Translations under genes and position numbers: made by a program | The notes under the pieces: generated by a model | The model's database searches: none | What the model was told of the DNA's origin: nothing | The model's input: only the letters and a program-made list of their open reading frames with translations | DNA from: Anammoximicrobium sp964409865 | GTDB lineage: Bacteria > Planctomycetota > Planctomycetia > Pirellulales > Pirellulaceae | Direction: 5' to 3' | Assembly (NCBI GenBank): GCA_964409865.1 | Contig: CAYPGE010000093.1 | Span: forward strand, 1 to 23,702 | Length of the DNA: 23,702 nucleotides | In this document: positions 1-7,972 of the stretch, one piece after another | Layout: the number at the start of each line of letters is the position of its first letter | Numbering within the stretch: position 1 is the first letter of the stretch

Positions 1-40
1 CAGTCCGCCGTTCGGGAGCACAGGACCGGCAGAGAATCGC

Positions 41-2395
41 ATGGCGAAACGTCAGACGAGGAGACCATCGGCGTCGCGCGCTACGGAGGGCGCGGCGGGA
101 CGGGCTGGAACCCCATCCTGCGGGGAAGCGATCCCGCTGGCCGGTCTTGCCGCGCTGCTGGTCGCCACGCCGCTGGTCCCCAGCGAGAGCACGGGCGAGT
201 TAGGCGTCGGCGCGATTTGGGTCATGGTCGCGCTGATCGTCTGCGCCGGCTGGCTGGTGACCGCCCTGATCCGCCGCAAGACGGACATCCGCTTCGGGGC
301 AATCGACGCGCTGGTGGTCCTGATGACCGCCCTGATCGCGCTGAGCGCCCTGGTCATGATGCGGCAAGGCTGCGCGCGGGCCACGATCAACATGGCGTGG
401 CAGTGGGTCGGTTTCGGGGCCTTGTTTTTCCTGGCAAGACAGTCCTTGCGCGAGCCGGTGGCGGTTCGCGCGGTCTGCGCGGTGATGATCGGACTGGCCG
501 TCTGCCTGTCGGCCTTGGCTTTCTACCAGTACTTCTACAGCTTGCCGGCGACGCGGGCCGAGTACGCTCGGAATCCCGAGGCGATGCTGCGCGACGCCGG
601 GGTGAATCCGGCGCCGGGATCGCCCGAACGAAAGCTGTTCGAGGACCGGCTGAACAGCACCGAGCCGCTGGCAACTTTTGCCCTGGCCAATTCCCTGGCG
701 GGTCTGCTGGCGCCCTGGCTGATCGTCACACTGGGGATCGCTGTCTGGGCGAGACCAGAAAAGGGCAAGAAAAATGGGGATGCGAAAATGAGCACAGGCG
801 CCGATCTTCCTGATCGAAGCCTGCCCCCGTTCTCGGTCCTCGCGGCGGGAGTGTCGGCTATCTTGATTGGCGTCTGTTTGTTGCTGACGAAGAGCCGCAC
901 GGCGTTGTTGGCCCTGGGCCTCGGTGTGTGCCTGCTGGCGGCGTCGCGATGGTCACTCCGCCGGCTGGGTACTTGGCGGCTGTTGCTCCTGGCGGTAGTG
1001 ATCGGCGGATCGGTGGCAGGCGCGCTCGCCGTGGGAGTCTGGGACCGTCTGGTGCTGACGGAGACGCCCAAGTCGGTGTTGTACCGCCTGCAATACTGGC
1101 AGGCGACGGCGGACATGATTGGGGATCATCCGTGGTTCGGCTGCGGACCGGGCAATTTCCAGCATTACTACACCGCGTACAAGTTGCCGCAGGCCAGTGA
1201 ATCCATCGCCGATCCGCACAACTTGTTCTTCGAGGTCGCGGCCACGGCCGGCGTACCGGCGTTGCTGGCCTTGGTGGCCGTGCTGATCGTGGCGGCCTGG
1301 CGAGGGTTTGTGTGCGGGTGGAAGAGGCTGTGTTTGGGAAGCGGCTCGACTGGCTCCAGGGCACAGAACAGTCTGCCGGCCCAACAAGCCGCTCGCCCCG
1401 CTACGGATGCCCCGGCGGCGACGATGCCGATAGTTGCCGCGGGGGCCTACGCCGGTTCGCTGATCGGCGTGGCCTTGGGATGGTGGACCGGATTTGTGTT
1501 TGGCATGACGCCGGATGTCGGCTTGCTCGTGTGGGGCCTGCCGGCGGCCGCGCTGCTGGCGGCGGCCTTGCATCCATGGACGGTCCGGGGACGGACGCCG
1601 GCCGTCGTATTTTGGATTGCGCTGCTGGTGCTGACCGTCAACTTGTTAGCCGCCGGTGGCATCAGCTTTGCCGGGATTGCGCCCAGTTGGTGGCTGCTGC
1701 TGGCCCTGGCGGTCAATTCGACCGAGGGCGCGGTTTCGGGACGTCGCGTGCCGCGCATCGTCGTCGGCTTGCTAGCGGCGGGGGCCCTGACGCTCGTTGC
1801 CGCATCCTTTCTGACGCTGTACCAACCGGTACTGCGGTGCCGCGCGAAGCTGGACGAAGGGCTGGCGCTGTTGCGTGTGTCGCGTTTTGCGGATGCGGAA
1901 GCCGCCTTCCGCGAGGCGGCCGACGCCGATCCCCACTCGGCCGAACCCTGGGTGAACGTGGCGACCCTGTACCACGGCGCAGTCATGGACAGCGGAGCGG
2001 GCGAGGCTCTGGCGCGGTTTGAGGATGCCTTGGCAGACTTGCTGCGACGAAACCCGCATGCTCACACCTTGCGCAAAGAGATTGGTGATTGGCGACTGGC
2101 GCTGTTCGCCCGCTGGGGTGATCGTCGCCAGTTGGACGAGGCGATTGGGGCGTACACCGAAGCGTTGCGACTGTATCCGAATCACGCTTACGGCCATGCC
2201 CAGCTGGCCTGGGCCTATCACTTGGCCGGCGATCAGCCTTCCGCCAGTCGCGAGGCCGACGAGGCCCTGCGATTGGACGCGCTGCATCCGCACCGCGAGA
2301 AAAAGCTTTCTCAGCAAAAGCTTTACGATCCTGCGGGGAAAACGGCAGAACCGGCGCAAAACGCCGAACAAACGATGCAAGGCTTGCGTAAATAA
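41..2395 (+). CDS. O-antigen ligase/polymerase-like membrane protein with C-terminal TPR repeats
   Basis: A 784-residue inner-membrane protein, probably joining or polymerising lipid-linked surface polysaccharide. Seen: about ten or more hydrophobic segments over residues 25-590, broken by a large loop at about residues 340-405. That loop carries the GDHPWFGCGPGNF and DPHNLFFE motifs typical of the Wzy_C/WaaL family. A hydrophilic tail from about residue 600 holds TPR-like helices (LLRVSRFADAEAAFREAADADP; DEAIGAYTEALRLYPNHA). Family knowledge: ligase-TPR fusions are frequent in Planctomycetota and deltaproteobacteria, and the TPR part may organise a polysaccharide or exosortase-type assembly. 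The ATG at 41 is the first start available; no strong Shine-Dalgarno sequence precedes it, so the start is uncertain. The next gene begins about 200 bp downstream and looks unrelated. The substrate cannot be told from sequence. Confidence 0.8.
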   Translation: MAKRQTRRPSASRATEGAAGRAGTPSCGEAIPLAGLAALLVATPLVPSESTGELGVGAIWVMVALIVCAGWLVTALIRRKTDIRFGAIDALVVLMTALIALSALVMMRQGCARATINMAWQWVGFGALFFLARQSLREPVAVRAVCAVMIGLAVCLSALAFYQYFYSLPATRAEYARNPEAMLRDAGVNPAPGSPERKLFEDRLNSTEPLATFALANSLAGLLAPWLIVTLGIAVWARPEKGKKNGDAKMSTGADLPDRSLPPFSVLAAGVSAILIGVCLLLTKSRTALLALGLGVCLLAASRWSLRRLGTWRLLLLAVVIGGSVAGALAVGVWDRLVLTETPKSVLYRLQYWQATADMIGDHPWFGCGPGNFQHYYTAYKLPQASESIADPHNLFFEVAATAGVPALLALVAVLIVAAWRGFVCGWKRLCLGSGSTGSRAQNSLPAQQAARPATDAPAATMPIVAAGAYAGSLIGVALGWWTGFVFGMTPDVGLLVWGLPAAALLAAALHPWTVRGRTPAVVFWIALLVLTVNLLAAGGISFAGIAPSWWLLLALAVNSTEGAVSGRRVPRIVVGLLAAGALTLVAASFLTLYQPVLRCRAKLDEGLALLRVSRFADAEAAFREAADADPHSAEPWVNVATLYHGAVMDSGAGEALARFEDALADLLRRNPHAHTLRKEIGDWRLALFARWGDRRQLDEAIGAYTEALRLYPNHAYGHAQLAWAYHLAGDQPSASREADEALRLDALHPHREKKLSQQKLYDPAGKTAEPAQNAEQTMQGLRK

Positions 2396-2599
2396 TCCCT
2401 CTTAGCATATTGTTTGCGGTCGGGACGGAGACGTGCCGTTGCTGGACGACGGTCTCTCGACCCCACCAAGATCGCCGGCCGCGGGCTTGTCCGAAACCGG
2501 CAAGTCGCTTTCACTGGAAGATGTAAGATATTGCGGTATTTGGCGTTCGGTCAAAACAATAAGCGTTAGAGTCTGGTTTTCAAAGAGTTGGATCCTCGC

Positions 2600-3781
2600 A
2601 TGACCACCAGAGTTTGGTTATTGGCAATCGTCACGCTGTTCGTGGGAGTAGCGGCCGGTTTGGCGAGCGTGTGGCTGGAGTTTGCCGGGGTACGCAGCCA
2701 ATTCGAACCCCACAATCAGCTGGCTGGTGCGGTTCCTTCTGCCGAGCTGCAGCGCAAGGGCCCGAAGGTATTCGTCGTCGGAAGCACGGATTTCGGCTTC
2801 GGAAGCGGGCAGCGCAACGGCAGCATGAACCACACCTTTCAGATCCGCAACGATGGCGATGGCCCGTTGCGGCTGGAGAAAGGCACGACGAGTTGTAAAT
2901 GCACACTCAGCGACCTCAAGAAGAGCGAGTTGCAGCCGGGGGAGACGGCGGACATTCGATTGGATTGGAAGCTGGTCACGATCGGCGAGCAGTTTCGCCA
3001 GACGGCCGAGATCCACACGAACGACCCCGACCATCCTACGGTGGTGCTAGCCGTTCATGGCACCGTCATCGACGTAGTGCGATTGGATCCTCCTGATTTG
3101 ACGCTCAGCGGCGTCGCTGCCAACGAAGGGACGACGAGGACCGTGGGCGCGTACGGCTTTAAGATCGAGGACCTGCAGATCGTCAAGACGGAGTTTTCCA
3201 ACCCCGATACGGCCCCATTTTTCAACCTGACTTGGCGGCTGGCGACGGCGGAGGAGTTGCAGAACCAGAAGGGTGCAACGTGCGGTCTGCTGGGGACGCT
3301 GACCGTAAAACCAGGCTTGCCTCTGGGGGCCATAAACCAGACAATTATGTTGACCACCAATGTTGCCGAAGCGGACAAGCTGGAGTTGTCGGTTTCCGGT
3401 TCCGTCATCAGTGACATCTCGATCGTCGGGCCGGGCCAATTCAGCGAACAACGCAATGTGCTGACGTTTGGCACGGTCCAGCGGGATCGCGGGGCCAAGG
3501 CGACTTTGCGGATATTGGTCAAGGGGCCCAGCCGCGCGGATGTCAAGCTGACGGTGCAGAAGGTGGACCCGCAGGATGTGCTAGCTGTCGAACTGGACGA
3601 ACCGCATGAGATCAACGCGGGCGCCGTGTACATGCACCCCCTGAACATCGCGATTCCACCGGGCTCGCGGCTGGTGAATCGTATGGGTACGGAACAGGCC
3701 AAGATGGGACGGATCGTCATCGAAACCACCCATCCCGACATCAAGACAATACTCGTTTACGTGAAGTTTGCGGTCGAGTGA
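2600..3781 (+). CDS. DUF1573 domain-containing exported/anchored protein
   Basis: A 393-residue protein with an N-terminal hydrophobic segment (residues 5-25) that is either an uncleaved anchor or a signal peptide. A DUF1573 domain follows at about residues 55-155. It shows the family pattern of an Ig-like beta fold: an FGSG start, HTFQIRNDGDGPL, then TTSCKCTLSDL and HTNDPDHPTVVLAVHGTV. The remaining 240 residues look like further beta-sandwich repeats. DUF1573 proteins are extracytoplasmic and their biochemical role is not established. An in-frame TTG at 2588 would add four residues; the ATG is preferred although neither start has a strong ribosome site (AAAGAG at 2582-2587). Only 31 bases separate its stop from the next start, so the two genes are probably co-transcribed. 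Confidence 0.82.
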   Translation: MTTRVWLLAIVTLFVGVAAGLASVWLEFAGVRSQFEPHNQLAGAVPSAELQRKGPKVFVVGSTDFGFGSGQRNGSMNHTFQIRNDGDGPLRLEKGTTSCKCTLSDLKKSELQPGETADIRLDWKLVTIGEQFRQTAEIHTNDPDHPTVVLAVHGTVIDVVRLDPPDLTLSGVAANEGTTRTVGAYGFKIEDLQIVKTEFSNPDTAPFFNLTWRLATAEELQNQKGATCGLLGTLTVKPGLPLGAINQTIMLTTNVAEADKLELSVSGSVISDISIVGPGQFSEQRNVLTFGTVQRDRGAKATLRILVKGPSRADVKLTVQKVDPQDVLAVELDEPHEINAGAVYMHPLNIAIPPGSRLVNRMGTEQAKMGRIVIETTHPDIKTILVYVKFAVE

Positions 3782-3812
3782 GCGGCTGTGCGACTTCAAG
3801 GAGGGGGCCGCT

Positions 3813-5561
3813 ATGGATCATCGTACGTGCGTGCTGACAGGTTTGCGGACGAGAAGAAGCCCGGCTTCTCCGAAGAAAGGTGGCTTCTGTGAGTCCGTTT
3901 CGCCCTGGATTCTGGCCAGCTTCTGTCTGTACGGCCTGACGCTCGCTCTCGTCGCGGGTTGCAGCGATCGCCCGTCCGCCGACGCGACGGTCAGCGCGTC
4001 ACGCCCCGAATCCGCTGCAGCGTCGGGTTCGTCTCCGTCCCCTGTCGGCAACCCCGACTCGGTTGACGCGAAGCCGAGTGACGCGAAGTCTGGCACTGCG
4101 ACGACAACGCCCGCGGGCGGCCAAGCGAAGACCGGGCCGGCGTCGGATGTGCCGCCGCCCGCTCCAGCCGAACAGGCGAAGAAGACCAGGCGAGAACCGC
4201 TGTTCGTCGGCTGGCCCAAGCCGGCTCTGGCGCTGTACATCACGGGGCGGCAGTACGGCTACATCGAACCCTGCGGCTGCTCCGGGCTGACCAATCAGAA
4301 GGGCGGGCTGGTCCGTCGCTATGGGTGCAAGCGTCAGTTGGAGCAGCAAGGCTGGCAAGTGGTGGCCCTGGACGTCGGCAATCAGGTCCGCCGCTTCGGC
4401 CGCCAGGCGGAGATCAAGTTCCAGATGACCGCCGAGGGCCTGAAGAGAATGAACTACCAGGCGATCGGCTTCGGCCCGGACGACTTGCGTCTGTCGGCCG
4501 GCGAGTTGATTGCCATCACTGCGGACGAAGGCGATTCGAGTTCGGCTTTCCTGTGCGCCAATGCCGCGATCATCGATCGCGCGCTGATGCCGCGCTGGCG
4601 CATCATCGAGGCAGGCGGCAAGAAGATCGGCGTCACCGCCGTCTTGGGCACGGAAGAACTGGCTCAAATCACCAGCGACGAAATCATCAAGCAACCGCCG
4701 GAGGAAGCGCTCCGCGAGGTCTGGCCGGAGTTGGAGCGAAAGGCTTGCGATCTGCACGTGCTGCTGGCCCATGCGTCGATCGACGCTTCGACGGCCTTGG
4801 TGCAGAAGTTCCCGCACTTCGACATTGTCGTGACGGCCGGCGGAGCGGGCGAACCGACATTCGAAGCCGAGAAGATCGCGGGCACCGGCGCCGTGATGGT
4901 GCAGGTGGGCACGAAAGGCATGTACACGGGCGTGATCGGCTTGTTCGACGATCCGGCCCAACCGCTGCGCTACCAGCGCGTACCGCTGGACGACCGCTTT
5001 CCGGATTCGCCCGAAATGATCCAATTGCTGGCCTCCTACCAGGATCAGCTGAAGGCGGCCGGCCTGGAGGGACTGGGGATCAAACCGATCCCGTATCCTG
5101 ACGAACGCAGTTACGTCGGTTCGGAGGCGTGCCTCGACTGTCACGAGCCCGAGTACAAGACCTGGGAAAAGACGACTCACGCCCACGCTTTGGAAACGCT
5201 GATCCACCCCGGCGAACGGAGCGAGGTTCCCCGGCATTTCGACCCGGAATGCCTCAGCTGCCACGTCATCGGCTGGAATCCGCAAAAGTACTTCCCCTAC
5301 GTGTCGGGATATCTGGGCGTGGACGAGACGCCGCTGATGCACCATGTCGGCTGCGAGAACTGCCACGGTCCGGGGTCAGCCCACGTGAAGGTCGAGGAGG
5401 ACGGCGGCCCCACGGAAATGCTCAATAAGCTTCGCGAGGAAGTCACTCTGCCGCTGCCCGAGGCCGAGAAGAAATGCATGGAGTGCCATGACCTGGACAA
5501 CAGCCCGGATTTCCACGAGCCCGGGGCATTTGACCGGTACTGGAAGAAAATCGAGCACTGA
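3813..5561 (+). CDS. Lipoprotein: 5'-nucleotidase-like domain fused to a tetraheme cytochrome c554-type domain
   Basis: A 582-residue predicted lipoprotein. The ATG at 3813 is chosen because AAGGAGG lies at 3799-3805; an in-frame ATG at 3768 overlaps the previous gene. A lipobox (LALVAGC) ends at Cys50 and is followed by a Ser/Ala/Pro-rich linker to about residue 125. Residues 135-415 resemble the UshA/5'-nucleotidase metallophosphatase fold. Expected metal-ligand motifs are replaced: EPCGCS (Cys154, Cys156) sits where an N-terminal His/Asp motif would be, LDVGN replaces a typical LDxGD, and FGPDDL replaces GNHEF. Catalysis as a nucleotidase is therefore doubtful. Residues 430-570 hold four CXXCH heme sites, beginning at residues 440, 480, 514 and 555, in an arrangement like cytochrome c554 (PF13435). 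The role is probably periplasmic electron transfer; the redox partner is unknown. It follows the DUF1573 gene in a likely operon. Confidence 0.82.
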   Translation: MDHRTCVLTGLRTRRSPASPKKGGFCESVSPWILASFCLYGLTLALVAGCSDRPSADATVSASRPESAAASGSSPSPVGNPDSVDAKPSDAKSGTATTTPAGGQAKTGPASDVPPPAPAEQAKKTRREPLFVGWPKPALALYITGRQYGYIEPCGCSGLTNQKGGLVRRYGCKRQLEQQGWQVVALDVGNQVRRFGRQAEIKFQMTAEGLKRMNYQAIGFGPDDLRLSAGELIAITADEGDSSSAFLCANAAIIDRALMPRWRIIEAGGKKIGVTAVLGTEELAQITSDEIIKQPPEEALREVWPELERKACDLHVLLAHASIDASTALVQKFPHFDIVVTAGGAGEPTFEAEKIAGTGAVMVQVGTKGMYTGVIGLFDDPAQPLRYQRVPLDDRFPDSPEMIQLLASYQDQLKAAGLEGLGIKPIPYPDERSYVGSEACLDCHEPEYKTWEKTTHAHALETLIHPGERSEVPRHFDPECLSCHVIGWNPQKYFPYVSGYLGVDETPLMHHVGCENCHGPGSAHVKVEEDGGPTEMLNKLREEVTLPLPEAEKKCMECHDLDNSPDFHEPGAFDRYWKKIEH

Positions 5562-5605
5562 CGTAGCGGCGGTGAACCAACCATGAACTCGTGAACGGCA
5601 TCTTA

Positions 5606-5694
5606 GAACCGCTAACAAAACCGTTCGGCGCGGGTCTCTGACCCCGCCGAAACCGCCGACCGAAGGTCTCCGATTTCGGTTTTGTTAGCGGTTC
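5606..5694. mobile_element. MITE-like 89-bp palindromic element, copy 1
   Basis: The element begins GAACCGC and ends GCGGTTC. Its perfect 18-bp terminal inverted repeats are GAACCGCTAACAAAACCG and the complement. A GC-rich internal hairpin lies around GCGGGTCTCTGACCCCGC. It is flanked on both sides by TTA inside the larger direct repeat CTTAG (5602-5606 and 5694-5698). The duplication can thus be read as 3-bp TNA with an 89-bp element, or as 5-bp CTTAG with an 87-bp element. There is no coding capacity, so mobilisation would need a transposase elsewhere. A second, inverted copy at the right end of the window differs at 5 of the 87 core positions. Confidence 0.8.
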
Positions 5695-5720
5695 TTAGAT
5701 ATCGGAGGAGGTCTTGGGTC

Positions 5721-6263
5721 ATGGGATCCAAACGGCCGTCTTCTTCTCTGCAGCGTTTCGTTTCCGGTCTGGCCGAATTCGTCTTTGAGGCCAAACTCGG
5801 TGTGGCCGACCCGCCTTTGGTCGACTACGTCAGCGACCTGATCTGCCGATTCGTCCGCTGGGACGCGCTGTTCAAGATTCGGGACCGGGAGGGCCGCCGC
5901 CTGGACGAGGTGGTCGACATGGTGGCGGAAGCCGATCAGCGAACGGGCGAGGCTCGCCGCGCGGCTCACCGTCACATCGGCGATTTTACCCTGTTCTGGG
6001 CTGGCGTGTATCCGGACGCTTTGCCCAAGCTGCGTGGGCCGGCAAGAAAAGACCACTTCGTCGACTACTGCGCCCAGGGCAAGCGAGCGTATTACCTGGC
6101 CAGCACCATCGAGGCGGATTGCGATGCCGAACCTCCTGCCGATGTGCTGGAGCGACTGAGCGTCCAGTTCGAACTGTGCGCATTCGGCCTGACGCAAGTC
6201 CGTCTGCAATGGGAGAAGGACGCCGAAGCGGAGGGCTTGCCGCATCCGATACTGATTCACTGA
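5721..6263 (+). CDS. Hypothetical protein, 180 aa, unrecognised
   Basis: I do not recognise this family. The ATG at 5721 is set by a strong GGAGGAGG site at 5704-5711; upstream reading continues into the mobile repeat and is ignored. The product has no signal peptide or membrane segment and looks cytoplasmic and mainly helical. It is rich in Arg, Asp, Glu and aromatics, with stretches such as FVRWDALFKIRD and HRHIGDFTLFWAGVYPDAL, and Cys, Tyr and His residues scattered in the second half (DYCAQGKRAYYLAS). There are no obvious catalytic motifs. Codon use is like the neighbours, which supports a real gene. The 89-bp repeat ends only 10 bases before the ribosome site, so the original promoter may have been displaced. 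It converges on the next gene. Confidence 0.7.
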   Translation: MGSKRPSSSLQRFVSGLAEFVFEAKLGVADPPLVDYVSDLICRFVRWDALFKIRDREGRRLDEVVDMVAEADQRTGEARRAAHRHIGDFTLFWAGVYPDALPKLRGPARKDHFVDYCAQGKRAYYLASTIEADCDAEPPADVLERLSVQFELCAFGLTQVRLQWEKDAEAEGLPHPILIH

Positions 6264-6292
6264 GGCGACGCTTTCTCCCGCCGCTTGCCTCC

Positions 6293-6392
6293 CCTAATCT
6301 TTCACCTAATCTTTCACTTAATCTCTCCCCTGATATCACGGGAATTCGAACGGAAGATTAGGTGAAAGATTAGGTCAGAGACTAGGTGAGAG
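6293..6392. repeat. Iterated inverted repeat between convergent genes
   Basis: The left arm (6293-6328) repeats a 13-bp unit close to CCTAATCTTTCAC three times. The right arm (6352-6392) carries the complementary units (GATTAGGTGAAA and variants). The arms can pair over more than 30 bases around a short AT-rich loop. The element lies exactly between the ends of two convergent genes, the right arm stopping two bases before the TAG of the minus-strand gene. It may act as a two-way transcription terminator, though it lacks a classic T-tract. Confidence 0.75.
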
Positions 6393-6393
6393 T

Positions 6394-7440
6394 CTACCGC
6401 CGCACAGCACCGCCCGCGTCGCCGACCAGCACGGGCCTCGCCAATCCCAGTTCGGCCCGCAATCGGCGCACTTGCTGCCGGCGCTCCGATTCACCCGCTG
6501 CCGGGTCGAACGCCAGCGTGTGCCCCAGAAGGGTTCCCAGTTGCCCGGCAGCGACGGTCCTGGTGGCTTCGTTTTCGCGTTCCAGCAGCGCCAGCCAGAC
6601 GGCCGGGTCGTCGGCCAGCCACGCGGCCACGCGGGCCGGCGCGTCGCCGTCATGGACGTGCAGCGATTGTTTGATCTGCCGAATGCGGGTCCGCTGTTCT
6701 GCGTCCAGCGTGCGTTCGTCCAAGCGGTTCAGGAACGAGACCGCGTTCTGCCCCATCGCGCGGAGTTGATGGTCCGCGTCCCGGCGGCGCGAGAAGGAGG
6801 GATCTCGCAACTGCTGGACCAAGGCCGCCATCCGCGCGGCGTCCGGCCCGCGATTCCAGCGAGCCGCCGCCAGCAATGCTTGCTCGATCTGCCGCAACTG
6901 GGCCTCCAGCATCCAATCGGACCGCAGCGACTGGAGGACGGGGAACAGGTGTCGTTGGCACAACTCCGGCTCGGCCAACATCAATTGCCACAGGCCGTCG
7001 GCAGCGAATTCGCGCGTTTTCTGGCCCTCCTGGACGACGACAGCGACGGGCCCGCGGGGCGGCTGGCGGAGCCGGATGGTCGCCAGCTTCGACGTGCCGT
7101 TTGGCACACGCTCCAGGACCACGCTGGCCGCGTCCTCGAAATCGACGCGCAACGACTGTTCGCCGTCGGCGTACTGGTAGCGGAGCCGCGCAGAGTCGGC
7201 TGTTTTCGACGAGAATGCCAGGTTTTCCGAGATCCCCTTCTCCGGCACGTTGGCACTGACCGTCGACTCTTGCCCCAAACGGCAGTGGGTCAACCGCAGT
7301 CGCCCAAACACAATCTCCAAGCGGGCCCAAGGCGTGCGCGAGATCAAATTGCCCGGCCGGGGTTCGTCCTGCGCCTGAATCCTCGGTGACCAGAGCAGAA
7401 CCAGTGCCAGCAGGATCGTCCGAAAGCATTGTCGAGACAT
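6394..7440 (-). CDS. Exported protein with HEAT-like helical repeats, function unknown
   Basis: A 348-residue protein with a signal peptide (residues 1-23, ending PRIQA before QDEP). Residues 30-150 form a beta-rich module reminiscent of FecR-like or PEGA-like domains (SARLRYQYADGEQSLRVDFEDAASVVLERVP), but no family is certain. The second half is helical, with LVQQLRDPSFSRRRDADHQLRAMG, a pattern common in planctomycete HEAT-like repeats. The ATG at 7440 is preferred over the GTG at 7443, because AAAGG on the minus strand then lies 7 bases upstream. A weak promoter candidate upstream is TTGACG (complement at 7528-7533) with a poor -10 17 bases on. It is monocistronic, with fossil DNA upstream and a convergent gene downstream. 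Confidence 0.7.
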   Translation of the reverse strand: MSRQCFRTILLALVLLWSPRIQAQDEPRPGNLISRTPWARLEIVFGRLRLTHCRLGQESTVSANVPEKGISENLAFSSKTADSARLRYQYADGEQSLRVDFEDAASVVLERVPNGTSKLATIRLRQPPRGPVAVVVQEGQKTREFAADGLWQLMLAEPELCQRHLFPVLQSLRSDWMLEAQLRQIEQALLAAARWNRGPDAARMAALVQQLRDPSFSRRRDADHQLRAMGQNAVSFLNRLDERTLDAEQRTRIRQIKQSLHVHDGDAPARVAAWLADDPAVWLALLERENEATRTVAAGQLGTLLGHTLAFDPAAGESERRQQVRRLRAELGLARPVLVGDAGGAVRR

Positions 7441-7443
7441 CAC

Positions 7444-7724
7444 GATACCTTTGTTTGACGGGCCGACGCGGGCCAGAGCCGCAGTCCGAGAATAGGCGCG
7501 ACGTTAAGTACGCTAGTCTCGCTTCGGCGTCAAGAGAAACGGGGCAGGATAAGCAGTATCGGGCAAGGAACGCAAATCCCGTTGAAGCCACAAAGCCACC
7601 GTCCATCGAGGTTCAATTGCTTGCCAGATTCCTGCGATGCGCGGTAACATTTCCGCCTGACGCCGCAGCTTGAAAGCCGTCACACTTATCGACGCAGCGG
7701 AGGTTGGCATGAAAGGTCGCGTTT
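7444..7724. other. Gene-free stretch upstream of the HEAT-like gene
   Basis: About 280 bases hold no credible gene or repeat. They contain only the leader of the minus-strand gene, including a poor TTGACG-type promoter candidate near 7505-7533. Beyond that I see nothing. Confidence 0.5.
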
Positions 7725-7921
7725 GCATCCGGCTGGCCGCTGTACCGGCCTAGGGCCGACGACGCTGCGGATGGGCGCGAGGACGACAGCCCGGACGGCC
7801 TGAGAGTGGTCCGCGGCGGCTCCTGGCGGGATTGCCCCCGGATTGCCGCTCGGCCAGCCGCTGGCGCTATCCCGCCTGGCAGCGCGTGTACAACGTCGGC
7901 TTCCGCGTGGCGGCCAAGTAG
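7725..7921 (+). pseudogene. C-terminal remnant of a formylglycine-generating-enzyme (SUMF1/FGE-sulfatase)-like protein
   Basis: In frame from 7725 the translation gives ASGWPLYRP, then DGREDDSPDGL and RVVRGGSWRDCP. That is the conserved penultimate block of FGE-sulfatase domains. From 7841 a different frame gives DCRSASRWRYPAWQ and RVYNVGFRVAAK followed by TAG at 7919-7921, the usual end of the family. The two frames meet at a run of five C bases at 7835-7839; one extra C would rejoin them. Upstream, the frame meets TGA at 7710 and the N-terminal part is missing. It is therefore a decayed gene end, not just a frameshifted full gene. The family converts Cys to formylglycine in sulfatases or serves as a sugar/ligand-binding relative. 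Confidence 0.75.
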
Positions 7922-7950
7922 CCGGCACGCTCCGAGGCCGTGATTTCCTG

Positions 7951-7970
7951 TAGCATGGCTCTCGAGCCGT
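7951..7970. repeat. Half-copy of the GTAGCATGGCTC repeat
   Basis: GTAGCATGGCTCTCGAGCCG at this place matches the arms of the inverted repeats at 16023-16100 and 20844-20920. Only one arm is present. It lies just downstream of the beta-helix gene's stop and contains a short self-complementary core (GGCTCTCGAGCC). Confidence 0.55.
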
Positions 7971-7972
7971 TT

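Noticed and set aside
3999..5366. Minus-strand open frame of 455 codons
   Set aside because: It is antisense to the cytochrome fusion gene, whose signal peptide and four CXXCH motifs are unambiguous.
5605..5800. Gene starting inside the MITE (peptide RTANKTEIG... and its complement)
   Set aside because: The same short frame appears in both repeat copies and is a by-product of the palindrome. The downstream gene has its own ribosome site and ATG.
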